Shown: in pieces, positions 1 through 8,478 of the stretch
Position numbering within the stretch: the stretch's first letter is position 1
Layout of the letters: each line of letters begins with the position of its first letter
From: CAVUAN01 sp963739435
GTDB taxonomy: Bacteria > Acidobacteriota > Thermoanaerobaculia > UBA5066 > Gp7-AA6
Length of the DNA stretch: 64,000 nt
Reading direction: 5' to 3'
Assembly: GCA_963739435.1 (NCBI GenBank)
Contig: CAVUAN010000022.1
Location: forward strand, 62,001 to 126,000
The notes under the pieces: generated by a model
What the model was told of the DNA's origin: nothing
What the model saw: the letters and a program-made list of their open reading frames with translations, nothing else
The model's database searches: none
Program-made: the position numbers and the translations under genes

Positions 1-2
1 GC

Positions 3-266
3 GCGGTTTCCGCCCGGTTCCACAACACGCTCGCCCGAGCGACCGCCACACTCGTGCGAGGGGCAGTGCAGAAAGTGGGCCGCCTTCCCGTCGTCCTGAC
101 CGGCGGCTGCTTCCAGAACGCCCTGCTGGCCGAGCGAACCCTCGAAGCCCTCCTCGATGACGAGCTCGTGTTCCTGCACCACCGCGTGCCGCCGGGCGAC
201 GGCGGCGTAGCTCTCGGGCAGGCATTCGTCGCCGCAGCCATCGCCCGGAAAGAAGGGAGCCTCTGA
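3..266 (+). CDS. hypF: HypF, carbamoyltransferase for NiFe-hydrogenase maturation, C-terminal end (partial)
   Basis: The reading frame enters from the left edge and ends at TGA 264-266. The visible 87 residues hold the C-terminal Kae1-like part: ARFHNTLA near the edge, then VVLTGGCFQNALL and a glycine-rich GDGGVALGQA stretch, all typical of HypF. HypF uses carbamoyl phosphate and ATP to make a carbamoyl adenylate and passes the carbamoyl group to the C-terminal cysteine of HypE, the first step of cyanide-ligand synthesis. The stop overlaps the hypC start (TGATG), so it heads or belongs to the hyp operon that follows. The N-terminal acylphosphatase, zinc-finger and YrdC-like parts lie outside the window. 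Confidence 0.93.
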   Translation, partial: AVSARFHNTLARATATLVRGAVQKVGRLPVVLTGGCFQNALLAERTLEALLDDELVFLHHRVPPGDGGVALGQAFVAAAIARKEGSL

Positions 267-547
267 TGTGCCTCGGGGTGCCGGGTCGGATCGTCTCGGT
301 CGAGGGGATTTTCGCGACGGTCGACTTCTTCGGGGTTCGCCGCCAGGTGCGCCTCGACGTCGTGGACCAGCCGGTTGAGCCCGGGGACTACATCCTGAAT
401 CACGTCGGTTTCGCGATCCGCCGGATTCCGCAGGAGGACATCCAGGAGACGCTCGCGCTCTATGAGACGCTGCTCGCCGAGGCCGGCAAGGAAGACCTCA
501 TGGCGGCAGACGTGCGCGGGGAGATCGAAGGGACGAGCCGGCCATGA
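266..547 (+). CDS. hypC: HypC/HupF family hydrogenase assembly chaperone
   Basis: A 93-residue protein opening MCLGVPGRI, the HypC signature in which Cys2 is the conserved residue used to hold iron and to bind the hydrogenase large subunit. HypC works with HypD to carry the Fe(CN)2CO unit to the large-subunit precursor. Length is normal for the family (about 75-95 residues). The start overlaps the hypF stop and the end overlaps the hypD ATG by ATGA, so translation is probably coupled. A second hypC-type chaperone, if any, is not in the window. Confidence 0.95.
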   Translation: MCLGVPGRIVSVEGIFATVDFFGVRRQVRLDVVDQPVEPGDYILNHVGFAIRRIPQEDIQETLALYETLLAEAGKEDLMAADVRGEIEGTSRP

Positions 548-1689
548 GTCTTCTCCAGCTCGACCCGTCGGTGCGACAGGTCAAGTTCCGCGATCCAGCG
601 CTCGCCCGGCGTCTCTCCGAGACGATCGCCCGGGTCACCGACTCCATCGGCCGCTCGCCGGTCTCAGTCATGCACGTCTGCGGCAGCCATGAGCAGGCGA
701 TCGCGAAGTTCGGCCTGCGCGCCAGTTTCCCGAAGAACCTGAACGTCATCATGGGCCCGGGCTGCCCTGTCTGCATCACCGATCTGCCGGAGGTCGACGA
801 GGGCGTCGCGCTGGCGAGACAAGGCGTCGTCATCGCGTCCTACGGCGACATGTTGAAGGTGCCCGGAACGGTCCAGTCGCTCGCCGCCGCGCAGGCCGAA
901 GGCGCCCGGGTCGAAGTCGTGTACAGCGCGGCGCAGGCCGTGGAGCTCGCGCGGCAGACTCAGGACGAGGTCGTCTTCTTCGCGACCGGCTTCGAGACGA
1001 CGGCCGTCGCTACGGCCGCGATCGTCAAGGGCCCGCTCCCGAAGAACTTTTCCGTGCTCTCCGCCCACAAGTACATCCCTCCCGTCATGGAGATCGTGGC
1101 GGAGATGCCCGAGACGCGCGTCGAGGGCTTCCTGGCGGCAGGCCACGCGGCCGCCATAACGGGCTGGGGCATCTTCGAGAGCTTCGTCGAAAAGCACGGC
1201 ATTCCCGTCGTGGTGGCGGGCTTCGAGCCGCTCGACATCCTGGCGGGCCTGGCCAGGCTGGTCGAGCTCGTCCGGGACAAGACGCCGCGCGTCGTCAACA
1301 TGTTCCCCCGTTGCGTCACGAAGGAGGGGAACCTCGTCGCCCAGCGGGAGCTGTGGAGCGTCTTCAAGCCGGTCGGCGGCCGCTGGCGCGGCATCGCGCA
1401 CGTTCCCAACGGCAACCTGCGCCTGCGCGACGAGTGGGCGCACGTGGACGCAAGACGGCGGTTCACGATCGATCTCACCGGCCTCTGGGACTACGCGCCG
1501 CCTACGCTTTCCGCCAGCTGCATCTGTGGCGACATCATGTCGGGCATCAAGTCGCCCGCCGACTGCACGCTCTTCGGGAAGGAGTGCGTGCCCGACAAGC
1601 CGGTCGGGGCCTGCATGGTCTCCTCCGAGGGGACCTGCAAGATCTGGCATCAGTACGGCGGGATCCCCAATCTCGGAGGTGCGCTATGA
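544..1689 (+). CDS. hypD: HypD, iron-sulfur scaffold for the Fe(CN)2CO cofactor
   Basis: A 381-residue HypD. Family landmarks visible are VCGSHEQA near residue 40, GPGCPVCITD near residue 73, and the C-terminal CICGDIMSGIKSP stretch followed by further cysteines (GKECVP, GACMVSSEGTC) that bind the 4Fe-4S cluster. HypD with HypC assembles the iron with its two cyanides and one CO. The ATG overlaps the hypC stop and the TGA overlaps the hypE ATG (ATGA on both sides). The sequence is intact and of normal length. Confidence 0.96.
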   Translation: MSLLQLDPSVRQVKFRDPALARRLSETIARVTDSIGRSPVSVMHVCGSHEQAIAKFGLRASFPKNLNVIMGPGCPVCITDLPEVDEGVALARQGVVIASYGDMLKVPGTVQSLAAAQAEGARVEVVYSAAQAVELARQTQDEVVFFATGFETTAVATAAIVKGPLPKNFSVLSAHKYIPPVMEIVAEMPETRVEGFLAAGHAAAITGWGIFESFVEKHGIPVVVAGFEPLDILAGLARLVELVRDKTPRVVNMFPRCVTKEGNLVAQRELWSVFKPVGGRWRGIAHVPNGNLRLRDEWAHVDARRRFTIDLTGLWDYAPPTLSASCICGDIMSGIKSPADCTLFGKECVPDKPVGACMVSSEGTCKIWHQYGGIPNLGGAL

Positions 1690-2723
1690 GGTCCGTCCTG
1701 GCTTTTTCCGAAGAACGGGTCACCCTCAAGCACGGAGCCGGCGGGCGGGCGATGCGGATGTTGATCGAGGAGGTCTTCCTGCGCGACATGCCGGAGACCG
1801 CGGCCCTGATCGGGCCCGACAAGATGGACGACGGCGCGGTGTTGCCCCTCGGCAACCAGTTTCTCGTGCTGACGACCGATTCGCACGTCGTCCAGCCGAT
1901 CTTCTTTCCAGGCGGCGACATCGGCCGGCTTTCGATTTCCGGAACCGTCAACGATCTCGCCATGATGGGCGCCACCGAGCCGCTCGCTCTGACCTGTGCG
2001 ACAGTGCTCGAGGAGGGCTTCTCCCGGTCCGACCTCGAGCGGATCCAGGAATCGATCCGGCTGACCTGCCGGGAAGCGGGCGCCTCGGTCGTCACCGGCG
2101 ACACCAAGGTGATGGGCCGCGGCGAGCTCGACGGCATCATCTTGAACACGACGGGCATCGCCCTGACCGACCGCGTGATCCCCGACTCGGGGCTCCGGCC
2201 GGGCGACCGGATCGTCGTGACGGGCTCGATCGGCGACCACGGCTTCGCGATTCTCGCCATCCGCCACGGCCTCGACCTCGTGGGTGATCTCGTTTCCGAT
2301 GTCGCGCCAATCAACGGCCTGATCCGCGAGGCGATCCGCGCCGCGGGCAACTCGATCACGGCGATGAAAGACCCGACGCGCGGCGGCCTGTCCTCGGCCC
2401 TCCATGAGATGGCCGACAAGGCCGGGGTTGGAATCATCCTCGAAGAGGGCAAGGTGCCCGTGTCCGAGGCCGTGCGGGCGGCAGCGGACCTGCTCGGCAT
2501 CGATCCGCTCCACGTCGCCAACGAGGGCAAGGCTGTCTTCGGCGTCCGGCCGGAGTCGGCCGACCGCGTGCTCGAAGCCCTGCGCGCTCACCCTCTCGGG
2601 CGAAACGCCGCGGTCGTCGGCACGTGTATCACCGAGAGGCCGGGCAACGTCATCCTCGACACCGGGTTCGGCCGCCGGCTCCTGGCAGAGCCCGAGGGCG
2701 AGCTCCTTCCGCGCATATGCTGA
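1686..2723 (+). CDS. hypE: HypE, thiocyanate-forming dehydratase for cyanide ligand synthesis
   Basis: A 345-residue protein of the PurM/AIR-synthase fold. It starts MRSVLAFSEE, contains VTLKHGAGGRAM, the DDGAVLPLG nucleotide/metal-binding motif and DPTRGGLSSAL, and ends exactly in LLPRIC; the C-terminal cysteine is the known acceptor of the carbamoyl group from HypF, which HypE dehydrates with ATP to a thiocyanate. An upstream ATG in the same frame exists but would overlap hypD by hundreds of bases; the ATG at 1686 overlaps the hypD stop as elsewhere in this operon and gives the family's usual length. Confidence 0.95.
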   Translation: MRSVLAFSEERVTLKHGAGGRAMRMLIEEVFLRDMPETAALIGPDKMDDGAVLPLGNQFLVLTTDSHVVQPIFFPGGDIGRLSISGTVNDLAMMGATEPLALTCATVLEEGFSRSDLERIQESIRLTCREAGASVVTGDTKVMGRGELDGIILNTTGIALTDRVIPDSGLRPGDRIVVTGSIGDHGFAILAIRHGLDLVGDLVSDVAPINGLIREAIRAAGNSITAMKDPTRGGLSSALHEMADKAGVGIILEEGKVPVSEAVRAAADLLGIDPLHVANEGKAVFGVRPESADRVLEALRAHPLGRNAAVVGTCITERPGNVILDTGFGRRLLAEPEGELLPRIC

Positions 2724-3448
2724 CCGGCCCGCTCCGCGTCGCCGTCCTCTCCTCGCACCGGGCCCCTGGCCTCCAGGACCTGCTCGCCGACGCCCGAGGC
2801 TCCGGCCTCTACGATGTCGTCTGCGGGATCGCGACCGAGGAGGACTTCGCGGATGCCGGGGTCTACGCCTCCCGGGGCGTGCCGTTCCATCTCCATCCGA
2901 TCCGTTCCTTCTACAAGCAGCGCGGCTGCCGCCTCACGGACCTCGCGCCGCGGCCCGCGTACGACCGAGGCCTGCTCGCGCTTCTCGCGCCGTACGGCCC
3001 CGACATCGTCCTGCTGTCGAGCTACCTGTACATCCTGACGGAGCCGTTCCTCGAGGCGTTTCCGGGGCGCATCGTCAACGTGCACGGAAGCGACCTGGCG
3101 CGTCTCGGGCCGGACGGGCGGCCGCTCTACCCGGGCCTCAAAGCCGTGCGCGACGCGATCGAGGCAGGCGAGCCCGAGACTTTCGCGACCGCGCATGTCG
3201 TCACCGAGAAGCTCGACGAAGGGCCTCCGCTCGCCCGTTCGAATCCCTTCCCTGTCGCCCCGTTCGTCGGCGAGCTGCTCGCCCGCGGCAAGACCCGTGC
3301 GGTCCACGCCTACGCGCACGCACACCAGGAATGGATGCTCGACACGGCCTGGGGCCCGCTCCTGACGGATTCCGTCCGAATCGTCGGCGCGGCTCGCGCC
3401 TGGCTGTTGGAGACCGAGCCGCCGGCGGTCATGGCGGAGTGGCCGTGA
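2717..3448 (+). CDS. PurN-type formyltransferase in the hyp operon, candidate N-terminal half of a split HypX
   Basis: A 243-residue protein with the formyltransferase fold of PurN and the HypX N-terminal domain: VAVLSSHRAPGLQ at the start, PDIVLLSSYLYIL near residue 97, IVNVHGSDL (the Asn and His of the N-x-H catalytic motif) near residue 115, and TEKLDEGPPL carrying the catalytic-type Asp. It begins inside the hypE end (7 bp overlap) and its TGA overlaps the GTG of the enoyl-CoA-hydratase-like gene. HypX uses N10-formyl-tetrahydrofolate to form formyl-CoA, then CO for the NiFe centre. The place between hypE and hypA points to that role; ordinary GAR transformylase is possible but unlikely here. 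The exact function is inference. Confidence 0.72.
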   Translation: MLTGPLRVAVLSSHRAPGLQDLLADARGSGLYDVVCGIATEEDFADAGVYASRGVPFHLHPIRSFYKQRGCRLTDLAPRPAYDRGLLALLAPYGPDIVLLSSYLYILTEPFLEAFPGRIVNVHGSDLARLGPDGRPLYPGLKAVRDAIEAGEPETFATAHVVTEKLDEGPPLARSNPFPVAPFVGELLARGKTRAVHAYAHAHQEWMLDTAWGPLLTDSVRIVGAARAWLLETEPPAVMAEWP

Positions 3449-4272
3449 CACACATCCAGACCGAGAAGACGGGCTCCGTGGGCACGATCACGATCGCTCG
3501 CGCCGAACGCTTCAACTCGCTCGACGTGGCGACCGCGCAGGAGTTTCGCAAGGCGGGCCTGCTCTTTGCGCGCGATAGCGACGTGCGAGCGGTCATCCTG
3601 CGGGGCCTCCCCGGCGTCTTCTGCAGCGGAGCGGACCTGAAGTACATCCGTGGCGGCGGCGACGGCGCCGACCTCGCCTACCTCCAGGGCAGCCGGCAGA
3701 CGCCGAAGGGATACGGCGAAGTGTTCAAACAGATCCTCGAGTACATCCACTCGACCATCTCGGAGATCAAACGGGCGCCCAAGCCGTTCCTCGCAGCGGT
3801 CGACGGTGTCGCTGCGGCCGGCGGCTTCGGGATCGCGATGGCCTGCGACCTGGTCTATGCCTCCGAGCGAGCCACCTTCGAGTGGGCTTACGGAAAGACC
3901 GGCCTGACGGGGGCCGAGAGCTCGACATTCTTCCTGCCGCGCCTGGTGGGCCTGCGGAAGGCGCTCGAGCTGGTGCTGCTCAACCCGCGCCTCGACGCGA
4001 AGAAAGCTCTCGAGATCGGCCTGATCAACGGGGTCTTTCCCGCGGAGCGCTTCGACGCCGAGGTTGCCGGGATCGCCGAGCGCCTCGCCTCCGGCCCAAC
4101 CGAGGCTTTTGCCGTCGCGAAGAGCCTCATCCACCAGGCGGCCGGCGTCGACCGCCTCGACTGGCATCTGGACCGCGAGCTGGAAAGCCTGGCGCGCATC
4201 GCCGATGGGCGCGAGTTCGCCGAAGGCCTGGAGGGTTTTTTCGAGAAGCGCCCGGCGCGCTTCCATTCGTAG
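3445..4272 (+). CDS. Enoyl-CoA hydratase/isomerase family protein, candidate C-terminal half of a split HypX
   Basis: A 275-residue crotonase-fold protein. GVFCSGADLKYI and AAVDGVAAAGGFGIAMA are the two oxyanion-hole segments. The usual hydratase Glu before the glycine loop is replaced (YGKTGLTGAESS), while a Glu remains in KALELVLL, so simple enoyl-CoA hydration is doubtful. In HypX a crotonase domain converts formyl-CoA to CO and CoA; the neighbouring formyltransferase gene supplies the other half of such an enzyme. GTG at 3445 is chosen because it overlaps the previous stop (GTGA); a second GTG lies 6 bp upstream. A beta-oxidation enzyme placed by chance in the hyp operon is the alternative. 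Confidence 0.7.
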   Translation: MTHIQTEKTGSVGTITIARAERFNSLDVATAQEFRKAGLLFARDSDVRAVILRGLPGVFCSGADLKYIRGGGDGADLAYLQGSRQTPKGYGEVFKQILEYIHSTISEIKRAPKPFLAAVDGVAAAGGFGIAMACDLVYASERATFEWAYGKTGLTGAESSTFFLPRLVGLRKALELVLLNPRLDAKKALEIGLINGVFPAERFDAEVAGIAERLASGPTEAFAVAKSLIHQAAGVDRLDWHLDRELESLARIADGREFAEGLEGFFEKRPARFHS

Positions 4273-4283
4273 GGGGAGATTCC

Positions 4284-4625
4284 GTGCACGAATATTCCAT
4301 CGTTCAGGCCCTGGTCGAGAAAGTCGAGGCGATTGCCCGCGACCGCCAGGCCATCGCCGTCCGGCGGCTGCTGGTGCGCATCGGAGACCTTTCGGGTGTC
4401 GAGCGGGACCTGCTCGCAACGGCCTATGCGACGTTTCGCGAGCGCACCGTCTGCGAAAACGCGGACCTGACGATCCTGCCCGTGGCGGCGCGGTGGGCTT
4501 GCTCCGAATGCCGGCGCAGCGTCCCCCGCGGCCAGATCCTGGAATGCCAGTCCTGCGGCGCGCCCGCCCGGCTCGCCGAAGGCGACGAAATCATCCTCGA
4601 ACGGGTCGAGTTGGAGGTGGCGTGA
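4284..4625 (+). CDS. hypA: HypA, nickel insertion accessory protein
   Basis: A 113-residue protein starting (GTG) MHEYSIVQ; His2 and Glu3 are the nickel-binding residues of HypA. Two CxxC pairs (CSEC and CQSC) about 25 residues apart form the structural zinc site. HypA receives nickel from HypB and delivers it to the hydrogenase large subunit. A GGGGGAG ribosome-binding site lies 6-7 bases before the GTG, just after the stop of the crotonase gene. The stop overlaps the hypB ATG (TGATG). Confidence 0.94.
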   Translation: MHEYSIVQALVEKVEAIARDRQAIAVRRLLVRIGDLSGVERDLLATAYATFRERTVCENADLTILPVAARWACSECRRSVPRGQILECQSCGAPARLAEGDEIILERVELEVA

Positions 4626-5344
4626 TGTGCGGAACCTGCGGCTGCGGCGACACGAATCTCGTTCCGGTCGAAGTCCACGACCGGATTCTCTCGGCCAACG
4701 ACCGGACGGCCCAGCACAACCGTGAGCACTTCGCCGAGAAGGGCATTCTCGCGATCAACCTGATGGGCTCCCCCGGCGCCGGCAAGACGGCCGTTCTCGA
4801 AGCCACGGCTCGCGCCTCCGGGGGCCGCCACCGCTTTGCCGCCCTGGCCGGCGACCTCGAGACCGACCGCGACGCGAAGAGGCTGGAGCGCGCCGGCATC
4901 CCCTCGGTGCCGATCACGACCGGACAGGCCTGTCATCTCGACGCGGAGCTCGTCCACAGGGCCTTGCACGGGTTCCCTCTGGCCGATGTGGACACGCTCT
5001 TCATCGAGAACGTCGGCAACCTCGTCTGCCCCGCGATCTACGACCTCGGCGAAGCCGTGAACGTCGTGGCGCTGTCGGTCACCGAGGGCGAAGACAAGCC
5101 GTGGAAATACCCGGTCATGTTCCGCAAGGCCGACCTCGTGCTGTTGACGAAGACAGATCTGCTGCCGCACCTCGACATCAACCTGAACGCCTTGTCCGAC
5201 GCGCTCGCCCACGTGATGCCGGAACCGAAGTTCCTCCTCGTGTCTGCCAAGACAGGCGACGGCATGATCGAGTGGCTGGCCTGGCTCGAAACCAGGCGGC
5301 CTCGCTCGATCCACACCGCTCACCCCGCCCAGAGGCGGGCATGA
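4625..5344 (+). CDS. hypB: HypB, nickel-binding GTPase
   Basis: A 239-residue SIMIBI-class GTPase. It opens MCGTCGCGD, the high-affinity N-terminal nickel site of the CXXCGC type, but lacks the long histidine-rich nickel-storage stretch present in some HypB proteins. NLMGSPGAGKT is the P-loop, the ENVGNLVCP segment is the G2/G3 region, and LTKTDLL is the guanine-specificity motif. It hands nickel to HypA. The end overlaps the next ATG by ATGA, so the permease gene downstream is in the same operon. Confidence 0.95.
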   Translation: MCGTCGCGDTNLVPVEVHDRILSANDRTAQHNREHFAEKGILAINLMGSPGAGKTAVLEATARASGGRHRFAALAGDLETDRDAKRLERAGIPSVPITTGQACHLDAELVHRALHGFPLADVDTLFIENVGNLVCPAIYDLGEAVNVVALSVTEGEDKPWKYPVMFRKADLVLLTKTDLLPHLDINLNALSDALAHVMPEPKFLLVSAKTGDGMIEWLAWLETRRPRSIHTAHPAQRRA

Positions 5345-5991
5345 CCGGCGGCCTCCTCGCCACCCTGGCTCTGGCCGCCGTGACGGTCGGCGCGCTTCAC
5401 ACCCTGGCGCCCGATCACTGGGTCCCCTTCGCGGCTCTTGCCCGCGCCCGCGGCTGGTCGGCAGCCCGCACGGCCCGCATCACGGTTGCCTGCGGCTTCG
5501 GCCACGTCACCGTCTCGGCCCTTCTCGGCCTGCTGGGGCTGGCTTTTGGCCTGACGATGGTCCGGGCGTTCGGCGAGCGCATGGAAGCGCTGGCAGGCCT
5601 TCTTCTCATCGGTTTCGGCCTCGGCTATGGCATCTGGGGCCTTCGGCGCGCGGCCGGGCGCCGGCTCCACGGCCATTCTCATTCCCACTACGACCACGTC
5701 CACGACAGCTCGCGCACGACGGCCTGGACGCTCTTTCTCCTCTTTTCGGCCGACCCCTGCGTGGCCGTCATCCCTCTGCTTTTTGCCGCGGCGCCATTGG
5801 GAGCCGCGAAGACGGCGGTCGTCGTCCTCCTCTACGAGGTCGCGACGATCGGAACGATGGTTGCGCTCGTCCTGCCGGCCCGCGCCGGAGCCAACGTCCT
5901 GCGCGCACGCTGGCTCGACCGCTGGGGCGACGCCGCGGCGGGCGCCGTGATCGTGTTGGTCGGCGTCACGGTGACAGCGCTCGGGATCTGA
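5341..5991 (+). CDS. Nickel/cobalt permease-like membrane protein with HX4DH motif
   Basis: A 216-residue hydrophobic protein with about six predicted membrane segments. The first segment is followed by HTLAPDH, an exact H-X4-D-H match to the signature of nickel/cobalt transporters (NiCoT and the wider NicO/UreH-like group). A histidine-rich loop (HGHSHSHYDHVHD) sits in the middle and would bind metal at the membrane face. It directly overlaps hypB, so nickel uptake or trafficking for the hydrogenase is the likely job. Members of this fold are also annotated UreH-like or TauE-like; the exact metal and direction are inferred. Confidence 0.75.
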   Translation: MTGGLLATLALAAVTVGALHTLAPDHWVPFAALARARGWSAARTARITVACGFGHVTVSALLGLLGLAFGLTMVRAFGERMEALAGLLLIGFGLGYGIWGLRRAAGRRLHGHSHSHYDHVHDSSRTTAWTLFLLFSADPCVAVIPLLFAAAPLGAAKTAVVVLLYEVATIGTMVALVLPARAGANVLRARWLDRWGDAAAGAVIVLVGVTVTALGI

Positions 5992-6016
5992 CCGGCCATC
6001 CGGGAGGGGGTACCCC

Positions 6017-6586
6017 ATGTTCGAGATCGTCCTGATCGTCGCGGCGGCGGTGATTGCAGCGGCCGGCCTCGCGTTCTTCCTGCGCCAGTCCGGCAAGACC
6101 TTCTTCAAGTTCCGCGGTAAGCGCGTCGTCACCTGCCCCGAGACCAACGCCTTAGTTGGCGTCGAGGTGGATGCGATCCACGCCGCCGTGACGGCGCCAC
6201 TTGGAGGCGAGCCGGAGCTTCGCCTGAAAGCCTGCACCCGCTGGCCCGAACGGGAGCCGTGCGGCCAGGAATGCCTGGTGCAGATCGAGGCCGCGCCGGA
6301 AGAGTGCTCGGTCCGACACATGCTCGCGAAGTTCTACGCGGACGCCTCCTGCTCGCTCTGCGGGGCGCCGATCGCCGAGATCCACGCCGGCGGCCACAAG
6401 CCCGCCTTTCTCGGCGCCGGCGGCAAGCCCGTGGCCTGGAGCGACGTCCTCCCGGAGGATCTGCCGCGCGTGCTCGCGACACACGAGCGGATCTGCTGGA
6501 ACTGCTTCGTGGCCGAGTCCTTCCGTGTCGAACATCCGGACCTCGTGGTCGAAGACCCCCGGCCGGCGCACCGAGCCGGGCCCTAG
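6017..6586 (+). CDS. Membrane-anchored Cys-rich protein of unknown function
   Basis: A 189-residue protein with one N-terminal membrane segment (residues about 3-24) and a soluble part with cysteines in VTCPET, a CTRWPEREPCGQEC cluster, CSLC and CWNC, plus HAGGHK histidines; this pattern suggests a zinc or iron-sulfur/metal site. I do not recognise a named family. A strong GGGAGGGGG ribosome-binding site precedes the ATG, 25 bp after the nickel permease, so it may be the last gene of the hyp operon. It is convergent with the UbiD-like gene. A role in hydrogenase assembly or redox is only suggested by position. Confidence 0.7.
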   Translation: MFEIVLIVAAAVIAAAGLAFFLRQSGKTFFKFRGKRVVTCPETNALVGVEVDAIHAAVTAPLGGEPELRLKACTRWPEREPCGQECLVQIEAAPEECSVRHMLAKFYADASCSLCGAPIAEIHAGGHKPAFLGAGGKPVAWSDVLPEDLPRVLATHERICWNCFVAESFRVEHPDLVVEDPRPAHRAGP

Positions 6587-6599
6587 GCTTCGAGGTCCG

Positions 6600-8408
6600 T
6601 CAGAGGACGATTCCGTAGTCGCCCCAGCGCCGGTCGACGCGCTGGACGACTTCTTCGGACATCGCGAGGGGAAGCGGATACCCCTCCTTCCACGTGGCGT
6701 CGATTCCGATCCGGCCTCCATAGACAGGCCTCGAACCGACGAACTTCTGCTCCCCGAAGAGCATGTCCCGGGCCGGGTCGAAGCGGCTGAAGAGGCCCCA
6801 GATCGTTCCCTCTTCGTTCGACAGGTCCACGTCCGCGCTCACGGCCGCGACGAAACGCACCCTGCCGAGACCATCCCACTGCATTAGGCGGGACAGCACC
6901 GCGCGCGGCTCGCGCAGGACCTTGACGACGACAAAGCCGCCCTGCGAGGACCTTCCATCCGGAAACCCGGGAATCGAAGGCCGTCGGGTCCTCGATCTCG
7001 CCGGGCGGCGGTTCGGACGTGACCCGTTCTCCGGTGGCATCGAAGATCACCTTGCTCCCGACGTGCATCGTGAAGGACGTGTAGTCCAGCGTGTCCAGCG
7101 GCGCGACGGGCAGGAGAAGCATCCGTTCCCCCGGCTCGAACCGCCACCAGAGCTCCGAGAGCAGGGACGAGAAGCTCCTCGGGTCCACATCCTCCCGGAC
7201 CAGGACCATCACCTTGGTCAGCGCAAGCTGTCCGGTTCCCAGCAGGTTGAACGCCGTCTTCAAGACTTCTTTCGGATGCCGTTCCCGCAGGGCAACGCCC
7301 AGCAGGTTGTGGAAGCACGCCGCGTCGAAGGCGTAGAGACCGGTGATGTTCGGATTCAGGAGGCGCACGAGCGGCCCGATGAGCTCGCCCGCGGCGATAC
7401 CGAGAAACTTGTCTTCCTGCGGCGGCTTGCCCACGACCGTGCCCGGATAGATCGCATCGCGGCGGCGGGTCACCGTCTTCACATGAAAGACCGGAAAGGG
7501 TGAAGCTTCGGAGTAGTGGCCGAAATGGTCTCCGAAAGGACCCTCCATCCGGCGTTCGCCCGGCGGCACGTGTCCTTCCAGAACGAACTCGGCGTTCGAA
7601 GGCACGAGCAGCCCAATGGACCTGGCCCTGACCATCGGTGTCGGCGCGCCACGGATCCAGCCGGCCACGGCGAGCTCGTCGAAGCCCTTCGGGCAGCGGA
7701 AAGATCGAGGACATCATCAGAATCGGGTCGCCGCCCAGGACTACGGCCGCCTCGAGGGGCACGCCGCGGCGCTCGGCCTCGAAGTAGTGGCCGCGGCCTC
7801 CCTTCATGCTCTGCCAGTGCATCCCGGTTTCCGCGGGACCGAAGACCTGAAGCCTGTAGAGGCCGAAGTTGCGGCGCCCCGTCGCCGGATCGCAGGTCAG
7901 CGTCGGACCCCAGGTAATAAACGGGCCGCCGTCGCGCGGCCACGCCTTCAGATGCGGCATCCGGTCGAGGGCCGGCGCCTCGACCACGGACTGGACGGGC
8001 GCCTTCGAGCGGATCGACAAGCCGCGCGTGGCGCATCCGCGCAAGGGGCCCCCGAGCCGACCAGAGGTTCTTGACCGACGGCGGATTCAGGCGGTCGAGC
8101 AGCGCCAGGAGCTCCTCGCCGATCTCGCGGGGGTGCCGTCCGAGCGCGATCTCGATGCGACGCATCGAGCCGAACAGGTTCGTGACGAGCTGAAAGTCGG
8201 CGCCCCGGACCCTCTCGAAAAGCAGGGCGGGCCCGCCCTGCCGTACGACGCGCTGCGTGATTTCGGAGACCTCGAGATCGGGGTCCACCTCGACGCGCAC
8301 CCGGGTCAGCTCCCCGCTCCGCTCGAGGTAGTCGATGTAGCCGCGCAGATCGGCAAAGAAACGGGGGCGCTTCGGCGCACGTCCGGGATCATGCTCAGAC
8401 TGCGGCAC
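6600..8408 (-). CDS. UbiD-family (de)carboxylase, reading frame interrupted by about three frameshifts
   Basis: Reading from GTG 8408, the N-terminal part contains FADLRGYIDYLERSGELTRV, typical of UbiD. The protein then continues in other frames: the shift near 8040 leads to MHWQSMKGGRGHYFEAE and LGGDPILMMSS, one near 7690 leads to EFVLEGHVPPGE, GPFGDHFGHYS and NPNITGLYAFDA, and one near 6950 leads to GFVVVKVLREP and the C-terminal WGDYGIVL. Together they rebuild a roughly 600-residue UbiD enzyme. The family uses prenylated FMN made by UbiX, which is not seen here. Each shift is a single-base step with good similarity on both sides, so sequence error is as likely as a pseudogene. Substrate is unknown (ubiquinone-type or aromatic acid). 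Confidence 0.78.
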
Positions 8409-8423
8409 CGATCAGAAAGGGGC

Positions 8424-8439
8424 TGGTGCCTTCGCATCA
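8424..8439. promoter_or_regulatory. Dyad TGGTG-N6-CATCA, putative regulator site
   Basis: This is one of seven similar 5-N6-5 dyads in the window (consensus TGATG-N6-CATCA). It lies in the 70 bp between the divergent UbiD-like and alpha/beta hydrolase genes, ending 39 bp before the hydrolase ATG at 8479. One base of the left arm differs from the consensus. Arm size and spacing resemble CRP/FNR-family sites, but the regulator is unknown. Confidence 0.45.
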
Positions 8440-8478
8440 TTCCGCTCCGGGGCTCTGTGCAACAGTCCCCTCCTGGCC

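Noticed and set aside
2717..3448. Plain housekeeping purN
   Set aside because: Motifs are shared, but the translationally coupled place between hypE and a crotonase gene, and the NVHGSDL variant of NIHPSLL, fit HypX-type maturation better. Kept as an alternative only.
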